Of a stretch of DNA of 64,000 nucleotides, positions 44,712-53,381 are shown in pieces. The stretch comes from Flavobacteriaceae bacterium (GTDB lineage: Bacteria; Bacteroidota; Bacteroidia; Flavobacteriales; Flavobacteriaceae). The stretch is from the NCBI GenBank assembly GCA_014238425.1, contig JABABD010000040.1, positions 62,001 through 126,000 on the forward strand. Direction: 5' to 3'. Made by a program: the position numbers and the translations under genes. The stretch's first letter is position 1. Each line of letters starts with the position of its first letter. Below the pieces are notes generated by a model. That model was not told where the DNA came from. It ran no database searches and worked only from the letters and a program-made list of their open reading frames with translations.

Positions 44712-45146
44712 ATGAAAAAGTTAATACACCTGTTGATAATGTTAATCGTATTTACATCTTGTGGTCAATCTAAAATTGCATTTATAGAAGGTACTTGGAA
44801 AGTAGAAAACAAAGAACAATATGAAGTTTGGAATAAAATAGATTCTAAAACGTATGAAGGCTATGGTTATAAATTAAAGGATGGGCAGAAAAAAAGAACA
44901 GAAGTACTTTCTATTTCAGAAATACAAGGAAACCTGACGTATGAAGCTACTGTTCCAAGTCAAAATGAAGGCGCTACAATTCCTTTTGTACATAACGAAA
45001 GTGTAACGGATGCTATTTCTTTTGAAAACCTCACTCATGATTTTCCTAAAAAAATCATCTATAAGCAACTAAATGACGTTGAAATCCAGGTTCAAGTATT
45101 GGGAGATAATGACCAAGGGTTTTCTTATAAAATAATCAAACAGTAA
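44712..45146 (+). CDS. DUF6265 family lipoprotein
   Basis: The 144-residue protein has a lipoprotein signal (MKKLIHLLIMLIVFTSC, acylated Cys17) and matches the small lipocalin-like DUF6265 family: an opening FIEGTWKVENKEQYEVWNKI, a ISEIQGNLTYEATVPSQNEG strand pair and a closing ISFENLTHDFPKKIIYKQL followed by QVLGDNDQGFSYKI. Members are secreted or lipid-anchored; function is unknown. It follows the AraC regulator and may be controlled by it. Confidence 0.82.
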   Translation: MKKLIHLLIMLIVFTSCGQSKIAFIEGTWKVENKEQYEVWNKIDSKTYEGYGYKLKDGQKKRTEVLSISEIQGNLTYEATVPSQNEGATIPFVHNESVTDAISFENLTHDFPKKIIYKQLNDVEIQVQVLGDNDQGFSYKIIKQ

Positions 45147-45149
45147 TAA

Positions 45150-46631
45150 TTATTCTCTTTTAATAACTACGTTCTTTTCATTAAGTCGCTGTTTTAACCA
45201 ATCAGAAAGCTCTTTTTCTCTTACATTCCTGATACTGTCATTAAGATTGATATTCCATCTTACACTAGCAACCACAACTGTATCAACTTTAATAAAATCT
45301 TTAGATTCCAACATCTTGGCGTAACCAAAATACTCTAGTTCTTTAAAGCGAATTTTAGCATCTTTGGCAATAGCAGAAAAAGCAATACCCGTTTTCTTGG
45401 CAGCATTCTGTGCTTCAATTTGTTGGTTCAACCCGGTAATGTTCTGGTTAAGTTCTTCTATTTGGCCTTTTAAATTAGAAACTTCATTTTTACTTTCTTT
45501 TAGTTCATCACGTGTATCTTGATATGCATTGGATATTAACTCATAACTTTTGGTATCACTGCCTTTAATTTTCAAAGTAACATCGCGTAAATTGGGATAA
45601 GCCGGATTGTTCTTAATTTCATTAAACAAATCTGATTTGGTGGCTTCAGTAACTTCATTTAAAAAATTTAATTCAAAGGTTTGGGACTCAAAATCCTTGT
45701 CATGATTAAGGAATTGTAAAGCATCATTTTGTTTAACTTCATTTTTAACAAATTGTAGAATTTGATTATCAAATTTACTTTCTTTAAGTACATTAATAAA
45801 AGTCCAAACTGCTGGAACCATCATAATTAATGCCACTAAAGATGCAAATCTTGCTATACTTTTACGCTTGGCTGAATTTGCATATTTAAGCATTGGAAAA
45901 CGTAATACTTTCAAAACCACAAAAGTTGCCAAGGCAATAAAAATGGTGTTAATACCAAATAAATACATGGCACCACCAAAATAAGACCAATTATTAGTCG
46001 CTAAACCAAAGCCTGCTGTACATAAAGGCGGCATTAAGGCGGTTGCAATGGCTACGCCAAAAATCACAGACGCTATCGTTCCTTTTTTTGTTCTCGCAAT
46101 AATTAATGCCAGTCCTCCAAAAAAGGCAATAAGGACATCCCTTAAATCCGGTTTTGTTCTACCCAAAAGCTCAGAAGTTTCTTGTGTTCCAAGTGGAAAG
46201 AATTTAAAAAACAAAAAAGCTGTTAATAAGCTCAACACAATCATTGTAAGTAAATTTATCAATGAGCTTTTTAAAGTGTCTATATCATTTATTGCAATTG
46301 ACATTCCAAAACCTAAAATTGGTCCCATTAACGGAGAAATAAGCATAGCGCCGATAACTACTGCCGTAGAATTTGCATTCAATCCAACAGAAGCAACCAT
46401 AATCGAACAAACTAAAATCCAAGCGGTTGCACCTTTAAATGGAATGTCGGCTTTTATAGCCTCTATCGTAGCATCGCGATCTGTGTCTTTACGAAAACTA
46501 AATATATCTTTTATAAAATTCTTTGAGCTTTTAGCTAAGTCTTTAGCATCTGCTTTAACCGCTTCTTTTGATTGCTCAACTGCCTGGTCTGAGTTCTGTT
46601 CTTCCTCGAAATTAAATTTATTTTCCTCCAT
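45150..46631 (-). CDS. DUF389 membrane protein with C-terminal coiled-coil extension
   Basis: The 493-residue protein contains a DUF389 domain with about six membrane segments (about 65-270), recognised by NSTAVVIGAMLISPLMGPILGFGMSI and VIFGVAIATALMPPLCTAGFGLA. The ends are unusual: a charged cytoplasmic N-terminus of about 60 residues and a C-terminal soluble part of about 200 residues that includes a coiled coil (SKNEVSNLKGQIEELNQNI, residues about 375-410). The role of DUF389 proteins is not established. It starts 3 bases after the manC stop, so it probably shares its transcript. It converges with the DUF6265 gene. Confidence 0.88.
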   Translation of the reverse strand: MEENKFNFEEEQNSDQAVEQSKEAVKADAKDLAKSSKNFIKDIFSFRKDTDRDATIEAIKADIPFKGATAWILVCSIMVASVGLNANSTAVVIGAMLISPLMGPILGFGMSIAINDIDTLKSSLINLLTMIVLSLLTAFLFFKFFPLGTQETSELLGRTKPDLRDVLIAFFGGLALIIARTKKGTIASVIFGVAIATALMPPLCTAGFGLATNNWSYFGGAMYLFGINTIFIALATFVVLKVLRFPMLKYANSAKRKSIARFASLVALIMMVPAVWTFINVLKESKFDNQILQFVKNEVKQNDALQFLNHDKDFESQTFELNFLNEVTEATKSDLFNEIKNNPAYPNLRDVTLKIKGSDTKSYELISNAYQDTRDELKESKNEVSNLKGQIEELNQNITGLNQQIEAQNAAKKTGIAFSAIAKDAKIRFKELEYFGYAKMLESKDFIKVDTVVVASVRWNINLNDSIRNVREKELSDWLKQRLNEKNVVIKRE

Positions 46632-46633
46632 GC

Positions 46634-47713
46634 CTAACCGTAGTGTTCACCAAATTTATCTTTTACGTTTTGCAGTGTTTTCTTGATATCCTGTTCTTTT
46701 TCCTTCGGAAAGATAAGCAAAACATCATCTTTATCAACAATAATATAATCCTTGATACCGTCAACAACAACGATTTTTCCTTTTTTAGATCTTATCATAT
46801 TACCCGAAGCATCCTCTACTAATGTTTTAGCATTTACCACTGCATTATTACTTTCGTCTTTTTCGAGTTTGTCGTAGAGACTTCCCCAAGTACCTAAATC
46901 GTTCCAATCGAATTCTGCAGGAAGTACAAAGACATTTTTTGATTTTTCCATAATAGCATAATCCACAGAAATATTCTCTGCCTTACCGTAATTATCTCTC
47001 ACAAAATCATCTTCGAAATCGGTATTATAAACATCATACCCTTGTTCAAATAACTGAAATAATTCTGGTTGACTTCCTTTAAAAGCATCTATCACACTGC
47101 TCACACTCCACATAAAAATGCCTGCATTCCAAAGAAAATTTCCTTTTTCTATAAATGTTTTAGCGGTTTCGTAATTGGGCTTTTCCCGAAATTGATTCAC
47201 CTGTTTTATAGATGCTATACTTGTCTTATCATACTCAATATAACCATAACCCGTATTAGGAAAAGTTGGCGTTATACCCAATGTCATTAAGACATTACTC
47301 TGAGAACAAAAATCAAAAGCTTGTTCTACATTGCTACTAAATACTTCTTCATTTTCAATCCAGTGATCACTTGGTGCAACGATCATAACTGCTTCTGGGT
47401 TTTCCTTCTGGATTTTTAAAGACGCATATAAAATACAAGGTGCAGTATTACGCATTGCAGGCTCTAGAACTACTTGGCGTTTTGTTATTCCAGGTAACTG
47501 CTCAAATACCAAATCATTGTAGCGTTCATTGGTTAAAATAAAAATATTTTCCCGAGGAATCATGCGACTCAATCTCTTAAAGGTTTTCTGAATTAGCGTA
47601 TCTCCTGTCCCTAACATGTCGTGAAACTGCTTTGGAAAATCCTGGGTACTAACAGGCCAAAAACGGGATCCAACTCCGCCTGCCATTAAAATTGCGTAAT
47701 AATTCTTATTCAT
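46634..47713 (-). CDS. manC: Mannose-1-phosphate guanylyltransferase
   Basis: The 359-residue enzyme has the nucleotidyltransferase signature YAILMAGGVGSRFWPVSTQDFPKQF (residues about 6-30), VEPAMRNTAPCILYA, MIVAPSDHWI, FREKPNYETAKTFI, GNFLWNAGIFMW and DWNDLGTWGSLYDKL. It converts mannose 1-phosphate and GTP to GDP-mannose for surface glycans. It has only the transferase domain and no C-terminal cupin phosphomannose isomerase domain, so isomerisation must be done by another enzyme. The SprT-like gene lies 6 bases upstream on the same strand. Confidence 0.95.
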   Translation of the reverse strand: MNKNYYAILMAGGVGSRFWPVSTQDFPKQFHDMLGTGDTLIQKTFKRLSRMIPRENIFILTNERYNDLVFEQLPGITKRQVVLEPAMRNTAPCILYASLKIQKENPEAVMIVAPSDHWIENEEVFSSNVEQAFDFCSQSNVLMTLGITPTFPNTGYGYIEYDKTSIASIKQVNQFREKPNYETAKTFIEKGNFLWNAGIFMWSVSSVIDAFKGSQPELFQLFEQGYDVYNTDFEDDFVRDNYGKAENISVDYAIMEKSKNVFVLPAEFDWNDLGTWGSLYDKLEKDESNNAVVNAKTLVEDASGNMIRSKKGKIVVVDGIKDYIIVDKDDVLLIFPKEKEQDIKKTLQNVKDKFGEHYG

Positions 47714-47719
47714 TGTTAC

Positions 47720-48319
47720 TTAATAATCGATTAATTCTACTTCTGCATTTGGATTGAATAGATATGTCTTTCCAGAAACTATTTCAATACATTCATAGCG
47801 CTTAACACGTTTACTCCCTTTTTTAAATATTTTTCCATTATATAATTGAAAAACACTACCATAAGGTACTTCAAAAATAAAGGTTTTATCATTAGGAGTA
47901 TCGTAGCTTTTTAAAGCAAGTGCTAATTGAGTGTCCGTATCGCTGGACGCTTTTGGATTCTTGAAATGCCTAGCCAGCATTGGTAACAATTCTGATGGAA
48001 AAACATCTGGATTAATAAATGGTAACATTAAATATTGAAATGTTTTTTTCCACTCTTTACCATGAGGTTTTATAAAACGACCAAACCTCTGATAAGCCTC
48101 GAAATGGGCAATCTCATGAACTAGGGTGACTAAAAACCGGTACTGATTAAGATTTGAATTGATAGTTATTTGATGCTTCCCATTAGGCAATTTTCGATAA
48201 TCACCATGTCGTGTTTTTCGCTCTTTTTTAACTTTTACACTAAGTTCATCATGCTCTAGAAGCTCAATAACTTTATTAAGTGAGGCATAAGGAATATATT
48301 GTTCGAGTTGATTTTGCAT
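47720..48319 (-). CDS. SprT-like zinc metalloprotease-fold protein
   Basis: The 199-residue protein has a SprT-like domain with zinc motif HEIAHFEAYQRFG (about residues 67-79, His-Glu-x2-His) followed by HGKEWKKTFQYLM, which supplies the third ligand. The bacterial SprT domain is related to the eukaryotic DNA-protein crosslink protease Spartan, but bacterial function is not settled. The C-terminus is a beta-rich module with no zinc-ribbon cysteines (a single YECIE Cys). It is upstream of manC by 6 bases and downstream of gldC by 30, so it is in the gldB-gldC-sprT-manC-DUF389 run. Confidence 0.88.
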   Translation of the reverse strand: MQNQLEQYIPYASLNKVIELLEHDELSVKVKKERKTRHGDYRKLPNGKHQITINSNLNQYRFLVTLVHEIAHFEAYQRFGRFIKPHGKEWKKTFQYLMLPFINPDVFPSELLPMLARHFKNPKASSDTDTQLALALKSYDTPNDKTFIFEVPYGSVFQLYNGKIFKKGSKRVKRYECIEIVSGKTYLFNPNAEVELIDY

Positions 48320-48349
48320 TAAATAAACTATATTAAATAGAATATGCAG

Positions 48350-48685
48350 CTATTTTTTAAGCTCCAATTTCTCAGCAAAATAATCGCAAAAATCTTTCAT
48401 GGTTGCTGTCATTTTCTCATCTTGGGTAGCTCTGTTAAAGGTATCACTCATTGCTACTAAAGTTTGATGAAAAAACTGTTTCATTTCATCTACTGGCATG
48501 TCTTTGGTCCAAAGATCTATTCTCAATGTTTCTTGAGTTTTACTATCCCAGACCGAAAGCATCATGGCTTTAGCTTCTTCGTTATCTACACCTCCATCTT
48601 GAGCGGTCCAATTTAATTTTTCAGGAATGCGATTTTCATCGAGTTCAACAGTAAGCTCTATTGTAGATTTATATGTATCTGCCAT
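48350..48685 (-). CDS. gldC: Gliding motility protein GldC
   Basis: The 111-residue cytoplasmic protein shows the GldC family sequence (STIELTVELDENRIPEKLNWTAQDGG, AKAMMLSVWDSKTQETLRIDLWTKDM, FCDYFAEKLEL). GldC is found almost only in gliding Bacteroidota next to gldB; its loss weakens gliding in Flavobacterium johnsoniae. Its start overlaps the gldB stop by one base (TAATG), as expected for a coupled pair. Confidence 0.96.
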   Translation of the reverse strand: MADTYKSTIELTVELDENRIPEKLNWTAQDGGVDNEEAKAMMLSVWDSKTQETLRIDLWTKDMPVDEMKQFFHQTLVAMSDTFNRATQDEKMTATMKDFCDYFAEKLELKK

Positions 48686-49656
48686 TATTTGCGTGGTTTG
48701 AATTTTGAATCCTTAAAAATAGTCTCAGCATCGGTAATGAGCATTCGCTTTAAATTATCATTAGTATTCTTCATATATGCTCGTACAATTTGCCATCCAA
48801 TATATCGCCCTAACTTTCCCGGAGATTCAGCATCTAATTCTAAATAAAACTTAGAAAATGGTGCTGGATTTATAAATCTTGCTGGTAATTTCGAATCGGT
48901 GCTATATAATAACTCTCGCTCAATAAAATAGCGCCATATCTCGCTTTCATTCTCGATAGCCCAATCAAGCTGTTCATTAGTATATCCTATCTTGTCCTCA
49001 TCTGTTTTAAAAGGAATGACTTGATCTTTAAAATAAAGCAACTTACCATGATAAATCATTTCTTCTAACAATGTACTCTTCTTAGGCTGATAGGTGTATT
49101 TTTTACCATATTCTTGAGCTAAATCTGGAATTATTTGATCTTTCTTGAAATTCTGTGTCAAGTATTTCTGGATACCTCCATAAAAATGATGTTCTTGTCC
49201 TAAATAGGTATCTAAAGAAATAAATGCGATAGTATCTGTAACAATCACTTTATTTCTGTAGTCCACTCCTCGTGAAATAACTGTAATAACTCTCGGCTCT
49301 CTGAACTCAGGAAAATAATATTTTAAATGTTGGAAGAGTTGCTCTATCTCATCTTCTACACCATCAAAATCTTTATAAGTACTAATTGTTTCTGAAAACA
49401 ATTCCTGTTGTAATGTATCTTTCATTCTATTCACCCAGAGAGAATCAGGGTATTTTGTCGGAAACAAAAACGGGTAATCCTCTTTAAGTTTAGGAAGGTC
49501 TTCAGGGGTCGCGGATGCAAAAACACGATCAAATCGATCAACGCTTACATCAACATCTATACTGGCAATGCTTTTTTCTGTGTTACTCTTCTTATTGCAT
49601 GAAACAATAAAAATTAGAAGACATAAAGTAACTATTAAAATTTTTATTTTAGGCAT
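48685..49656 (-). CDS. gldB: Gliding motility lipoprotein GldB
   Basis: The 323-residue protein has a lipoprotein signal (MPKIKILIVTLCLLIFIVSC, acylated Cys20) and the GldB family pattern: IDVDVSVDRFDRVFA, LKEDYPFLFPTKYPDSLW, FISLDTYLGQEH, YGKKYTYQPKKSTLLEEMIYHGKLLYFKDQVIPF and PGKLGRYIGWQIVRAYM. It has the general layout of the peptidase-like DUF2268-related fold, but no clear metal site. In F. johnsoniae GldB is required for gliding. It begins the gldB-gldC-sprT run, divergent from nadE. Confidence 0.95.
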   Translation of the reverse strand: MPKIKILIVTLCLLIFIVSCNKKSNTEKSIASIDVDVSVDRFDRVFASATPEDLPKLKEDYPFLFPTKYPDSLWVNRMKDTLQQELFSETISTYKDFDGVEDEIEQLFQHLKYYFPEFREPRVITVISRGVDYRNKVIVTDTIAFISLDTYLGQEHHFYGGIQKYLTQNFKKDQIIPDLAQEYGKKYTYQPKKSTLLEEMIYHGKLLYFKDQVIPFKTDEDKIGYTNEQLDWAIENESEIWRYFIERELLYSTDSKLPARFINPAPFSKFYLELDAESPGKLGRYIGWQIVRAYMKNTNDNLKRMLITDAETIFKDSKFKPRK

Positions 49657-49702
49657 ACGATTTTAAAAACGTGTATGATTTTCATTAATTATATGATTGA
49701 CT

Positions 49703-49722
49703 TACTTTTGTGAACAAAGGTA
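49703..49722. promoter_or_regulatory. Overlapping face-to-face -7 boxes of gldB and nadE
   Basis: The 20-base near-palindrome contains TACTTTTG on the plus strand (49703-49710, for nadE) and TACCTTTG on the minus strand (49722-49715, for gldB). Both match TAnnTTTG. They face each other, so the two transcripts would overlap at their 5' ends and the promoters should exclude one another. Confidence 0.55.
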
Positions 49723-49751
49723 CTATTCTTTAAGCAAAATACGCCACACGA

Positions 49752-50540
49752 ATGAAAACAGAAGAAGTCACTCAGCATATTGTAAAATGGTTAAAAGATT
49801 ATGCCACCAATGCTAAAGTTAATGGTTTTGTTATTGGTGTTTCTGGCGGAATTGATTCTGCCGTTACCTCTACCTTATGTGCCATGACGGGTATGAAAGT
49901 ACTTTGCATTGAAATGCCTATCCATCAAGCTCAAAGTCATGTTACAAGGGCGCAAGAACATATAGCTCAATTAATACAACGCTTTGATAACGTTACAGAT
50001 ACACGCGTAGATCTGACGCCAGTATTTGAAGAATTTAAAACAGAAGTCTCTCTTGAAGGAAAACAAGTTACTGTGGATATGGCACTGGCAAATACAAGAG
50101 CACGTTTGAGAATGACAACCCTCTATTATCATGCAGGTTTGTTAGGACTCTTAGTAGCTGGCACTGGTAATAAAGTCGAAGATTTTGGTGTTGGTTTTTA
50201 CACTAAATATGGTGATGGCGGTGTAGACCTTAGTCCAATTGCGGATTTAATGAAATCTGAAGTCTATAAAATTGGAAAATTAGTACAAGTTCCAGAATCC
50301 ATAATGAATGCAGCTCCTAGTGACGGACTATTTGGTGATACTCGCAGCGATGAAGATCAGATTGGCGCTAATTATGATGAATTAGAATGGGCAATGCAAA
50401 TGCATGCCGATGGAAAAAAAGTTGATGACTTTACTGGTAGAGAAAAACAAGTATTTCAAATCTTTAAACGCTATAACACAGCCAATAAGCATAAAATGAT
50501 TCCTATTCCTGTTTGCGAAATTCCTAACACACTAAGATAA
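49752..50540 (+). CDS. nadE: NH3-dependent NAD(+) synthetase
   Basis: The 262-residue enzyme has the ATP-pyrophosphatase P-loop VSGGIDSAVTSTL (about 29-41), the GTGNKVEDFGVGFYTKYGDGGVDLSPIADLMKSEV block (about 139-173) and SDGLFGDTRSDEDQIGANYDELE. It lacks the N-terminal glutaminase domain, so it uses ammonia to convert nicotinic acid adenine dinucleotide to NAD. It is divergent from gldB. Confidence 0.95.
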   Translation: MKTEEVTQHIVKWLKDYATNAKVNGFVIGVSGGIDSAVTSTLCAMTGMKVLCIEMPIHQAQSHVTRAQEHIAQLIQRFDNVTDTRVDLTPVFEEFKTEVSLEGKQVTVDMALANTRARLRMTTLYYHAGLLGLLVAGTGNKVEDFGVGFYTKYGDGGVDLSPIADLMKSEVYKIGKLVQVPESIMNAAPSDGLFGDTRSDEDQIGANYDELEWAMQMHADGKKVDDFTGREKQVFQIFKRYNTANKHKMIPIPVCEIPNTLR

Positions 50541-50673
50541 GTCGTTAAAATATTCGCAATAAATAGACCTTATTCCAACATATTTTCATAAATTTATTAA
50601 TTGAATCCCCTTCTAGAGTTTGATTGCTATTAAACTTACAACTCAGGTTTAACAATAAATAATTGATAGAGTT

Positions 50674-51303
50674 ATGATTAAGGTATTGGTCGTAGACCAT
50701 CATCCTATAGTCAGGAAAGGGATTGTAAAATTATTCGAATCTTCACCTGAAATAGACGTTGTCGGCGAAGCTGACAATGGGAAAGAATTGTTCAACTTCA
50801 TAGAAAATCATTCAGTTGATATTGTCATTAGTGAGATTGATCTCCCACAGCTTAATGGTATAACAGCACTCCGAACGCTTAAAAAAGAGCATTATGATGC
50901 AAAAGTCATCATCTATAGTTCGCATCCTGAAGAAATATATGCGGTTAGCACTATTAAAGCAGGAGCAGCTGGTTACCTGCACAAAACGGCTAGCACAGAT
51001 ATATTAAAAGAAGCTATACTCAAGGTTTATAGAGGAGGGATATATATTAGTAACAGTTTGGCACAACGCTTGGCATTTGATGAAAATGGCAGCAAATCCA
51101 GTAAACTATATAAGAAGCTTTCAACAAGAGAAGTTGAAGTTCTTCGTTTGCTTTCTTCTGGAAAAAAGAACAAGGAAATTGCCAAGGAACTAGAAATTAA
51201 TGAAAAGACTGTAAGCACTTATAAGGCGCGATTGCTAAAGAAATTAAACGTCACCAATCTTGTAGACTTAATTAACCAAGCGAGACATTTAGAACTTGGC
51301 TAA
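50674..51303 (+). CDS. LuxR/NarL-type regulator with atypical receiver domain
   Basis: The 209-residue protein has a receiver domain (1-120) and a LuxR-type HTH (about 145-205: LSTREVEVLRLLSSGKKNKEIAKELEINEKTVSTYKARLLKKLNV). The receiver is unusual: the position of the phospho-accepting Asp is Glu54 (VISEIDLPQLNG), and the second residue of the acidic pair is His9 (VVDHHP rather than VDDHP). The Lys (GYLHKTAS) is kept. Such a domain is unlikely to be phosphorylated and may be permanently active or use another input. There is no histidine kinase nearby. It lies between nadE and the convergent dnaG; the DNA-binding half looks intact. Confidence 0.92.
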   Translation: MIKVLVVDHHPIVRKGIVKLFESSPEIDVVGEADNGKELFNFIENHSVDIVISEIDLPQLNGITALRTLKKEHYDAKVIIYSSHPEEIYAVSTIKAGAAGYLHKTASTDILKEAILKVYRGGIYISNSLAQRLAFDENGSKSSKLYKKLSTREVEVLRLLSSGKKNKEIAKELEINEKTVSTYKARLLKKLNVTNLVDLINQARHLELG

Positions 51304-53259
51304 TTATAAGACACGATTCAGTTTTCTTGACAACAACATTTTCAAGTTAGAATAATTCATAACCTCTTCTAACACTCCTTTGTTTACATCATTGAGTTTA
51401 TCAAGTGTATCCTTCTTGTATTCGCTTACTTTTTGTTCAATTAAGAAACATCTTAAACTCAATATTGTTTCGCTAACTAGTTGTGCAATGGTTTTATCTT
51501 TCTCTTTTGGAAAAATATTCATCCTATTCCAGTCATGCAATTGATAACGTTCATCATTCATTAACATAGAGGTTACACTACTTGCCATTTCTGGGTCAAC
51601 TTTATTTACGAAACTCTCCAAAGCAAAATCTGGATCTTGATTTAATGTATCAATAACTGTATAATAAAGTGTCTTGAAGGCTTCATTAGTGAATTCCATT
51701 TCATCATCTTGAAGGTCCATATAAATTTTTTCAAATACTTTAGCCTCATGAACTACTGGCTCTAAAATAAGAAGTCCTTCTTCGTTTTCTTTTAAAATCA
51801 GATCTTCAAAATCTTCGGTTTTATTTCCATAAAGCAACAATATTTCAATGATTTTTCTCTCCAATTCATATTGTATATCAACTTTTTGTTGTGGTTTTTG
51901 CTTAATGACCTCAAATGCTTTTTTCTCTTGTTTGTATTCTTTATTTGCCTCTTGAAACTCTTTCTTGCTAATCTGAGCGAGCGTGCTAAACAGTACTGCT
52001 TCGCTAATATCCATAATCTTGGCGCACTCTTGAATATAGATTTCTTTCTTTATCCTATCTGGTATCTTAGATATGCTAACTACCATATCACGAATTAAAT
52101 TCGCCTTTTTTATGGGATCATTTTTAGCTTCATCCATAAGCAATGATGCTTTAAAGGAAATAAAATCTTTTGCATTTTCATCTAGATATGTTGCCAATTC
52201 CTCAAAAGTATTCTGCTTTGCAAAACTATCTGGATCTTCTCCATCAGGAAAGGTACATACCTTAACATTCATTCCTTGTTCTAGAATTAAATCAATACCG
52301 CGAATAGAAGCTCTCACTCCAGCTGCATCTCCATCAAAAAGCACTGTTATATTTGGTGTCAATCTATTAATAAGACGTATCTGTTCGGGCGTTAATGCCG
52401 TTCCTGAAGATGCGACAACATTCTTGATTCCTGTTTGATGAAACTGAATGACATCTGTATAACCTTCAACTAAGTAGCAATTGTTTTCTTTTGCAATGCT
52501 CTTCTTTGCGTGATAGATTCCATAAAGTACTTTGCTTTTGTGATAGATATCGCTCTCCGGAGAGTTAACATATTTAGCAGCTTTCTTATCATTGGTCAAG
52601 ATCCGACCTCCAAAACCTAAAATGCGGCCACTCATACTATGTATAGGAAACATAACACGTCCTTTAAAACGGTCAAAACGCTTGTCTTCTTTAACTATGG
52701 TAAGTCCTGTTTTTTGAAGGAAATCGAGCTTATAGCCTTGTTTTAAAGCTTCATCAGTAAATGCCCGCCATTCGTCTAATGAATAACCCAAACCAAATTC
52801 CTTGATTGTTTCTGGAGTAAACCCGCGCTCTGTAAAATAGCTCAGCCCAATAGCTTTCCCTTGGTCTGTATCGTTAATTATTCTTTGAAAATAGTTGCTT
52901 GCATATTCACTAACCAAATACATGCTCTCTCTTTCATTAGCTTGTTCCTTTTGCTCATCAGTTTGTTCAGTTTCTTCTATCTCAATATTGTACTTTTTTG
53001 CAAGGTATCTTATTGCTTCTGGGTAACTAAAATGTTCATGCTCCATTAAGAATGTGACAGCATTGCCTCCTTTTCCACTAGAAAAGTCTTTCCATATCTG
53101 CTTCACTGGAGACACCATAAAACTTGGTGTACGCTCATCACTAAAAGGGCTCAATCCTTTATAGCTACTGCCAGATTTCTTTAATTGTACAAAATCGCCA
53201 ATAACCTCCTCTACACGGGCAGTTTCAAATACTTGGTCTATGGTAGTTCTTGTAATCAA
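51304..53259 (-). CDS. dnaG: DNA primase
   Basis: The 651-residue primase has the RNA polymerase core with TOPRIM: FKGRVMFPIHSMSGRILGFGGR, YLVEGYTDVIQFHQTGIKNVVASSGTALT (catalytic Glu) and VLFDGDAAGVRASIRG (DxD-like, about 307-320). The N-terminal zinc-domain position reads GLSPFSDERTPSF...WKDFSSGKGGN, where all four usual ligands (Cys, His, Cys, Cys) are replaced by Ser or Asp. The C-terminal part would contact DnaB helicase. No ATG is in frame at the N-terminus: a TTG at 53259 (M-ITRTTIDQVFETARVEEVIGD) is the likely start. It stands alone with its own -7 box and converges with the LuxR-type gene. Confidence 0.96.
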   Translation of the reverse strand: MITRTTIDQVFETARVEEVIGDFVQLKKSGSSYKGLSPFSDERTPSFMVSPVKQIWKDFSSGKGGNAVTFLMEHEHFSYPEAIRYLAKKYNIEIEETEQTDEQKEQANERESMYLVSEYASNYFQRIINDTDQGKAIGLSYFTERGFTPETIKEFGLGYSLDEWRAFTDEALKQGYKLDFLQKTGLTIVKEDKRFDRFKGRVMFPIHSMSGRILGFGGRILTNDKKAAKYVNSPESDIYHKSKVLYGIYHAKKSIAKENNCYLVEGYTDVIQFHQTGIKNVVASSGTALTPEQIRLINRLTPNITVLFDGDAAGVRASIRGIDLILEQGMNVKVCTFPDGEDPDSFAKQNTFEELATYLDENAKDFISFKASLLMDEAKNDPIKKANLIRDMVVSISKIPDRIKKEIYIQECAKIMDISEAVLFSTLAQISKKEFQEANKEYKQEKKAFEVIKQKPQQKVDIQYELERKIIEILLLYGNKTEDFEDLILKENEEGLLILEPVVHEAKVFEKIYMDLQDDEMEFTNEAFKTLYYTVIDTLNQDPDFALESFVNKVDPEMASSVTSMLMNDERYQLHDWNRMNIFPKEKDKTIAQLVSETILSLRCFLIEQKVSEYKKDTLDKLNDVNKGVLEEVMNYSNLKMLLSRKLNRVL

Positions 53260-53280
53260 GATAATGAATTGATAAAGCTA

Positions 53281-53288
53281 CAAATTTA
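53281..53288 (-). promoter_or_regulatory. -7 box of the dnaG promoter
   Basis: TAAATTTG on the minus strand (53288-53281) matches the TAnnTTTG consensus, about 22 bases before the TTG start of dnaG. The -33 region is T-rich (TTTTA) without a clear TTG. Confidence 0.45.
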
Positions 53289-53381
53289 GAAGAATTATAC
53301 GAATAGTTAAAATTAAGGACTCTTCTGATGTTTTCGACTAAATTATCTTAAATTTAGAACTTGAACATTAAAAAAAAGCAA

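Noticed and set aside
46048..46686. 212-codon open frame on the plus strand
   Set aside because: It is fully antisense to the DUF389 gene, has no recognisable domain, and its composition is what the reverse strand of a membrane protein gene gives.
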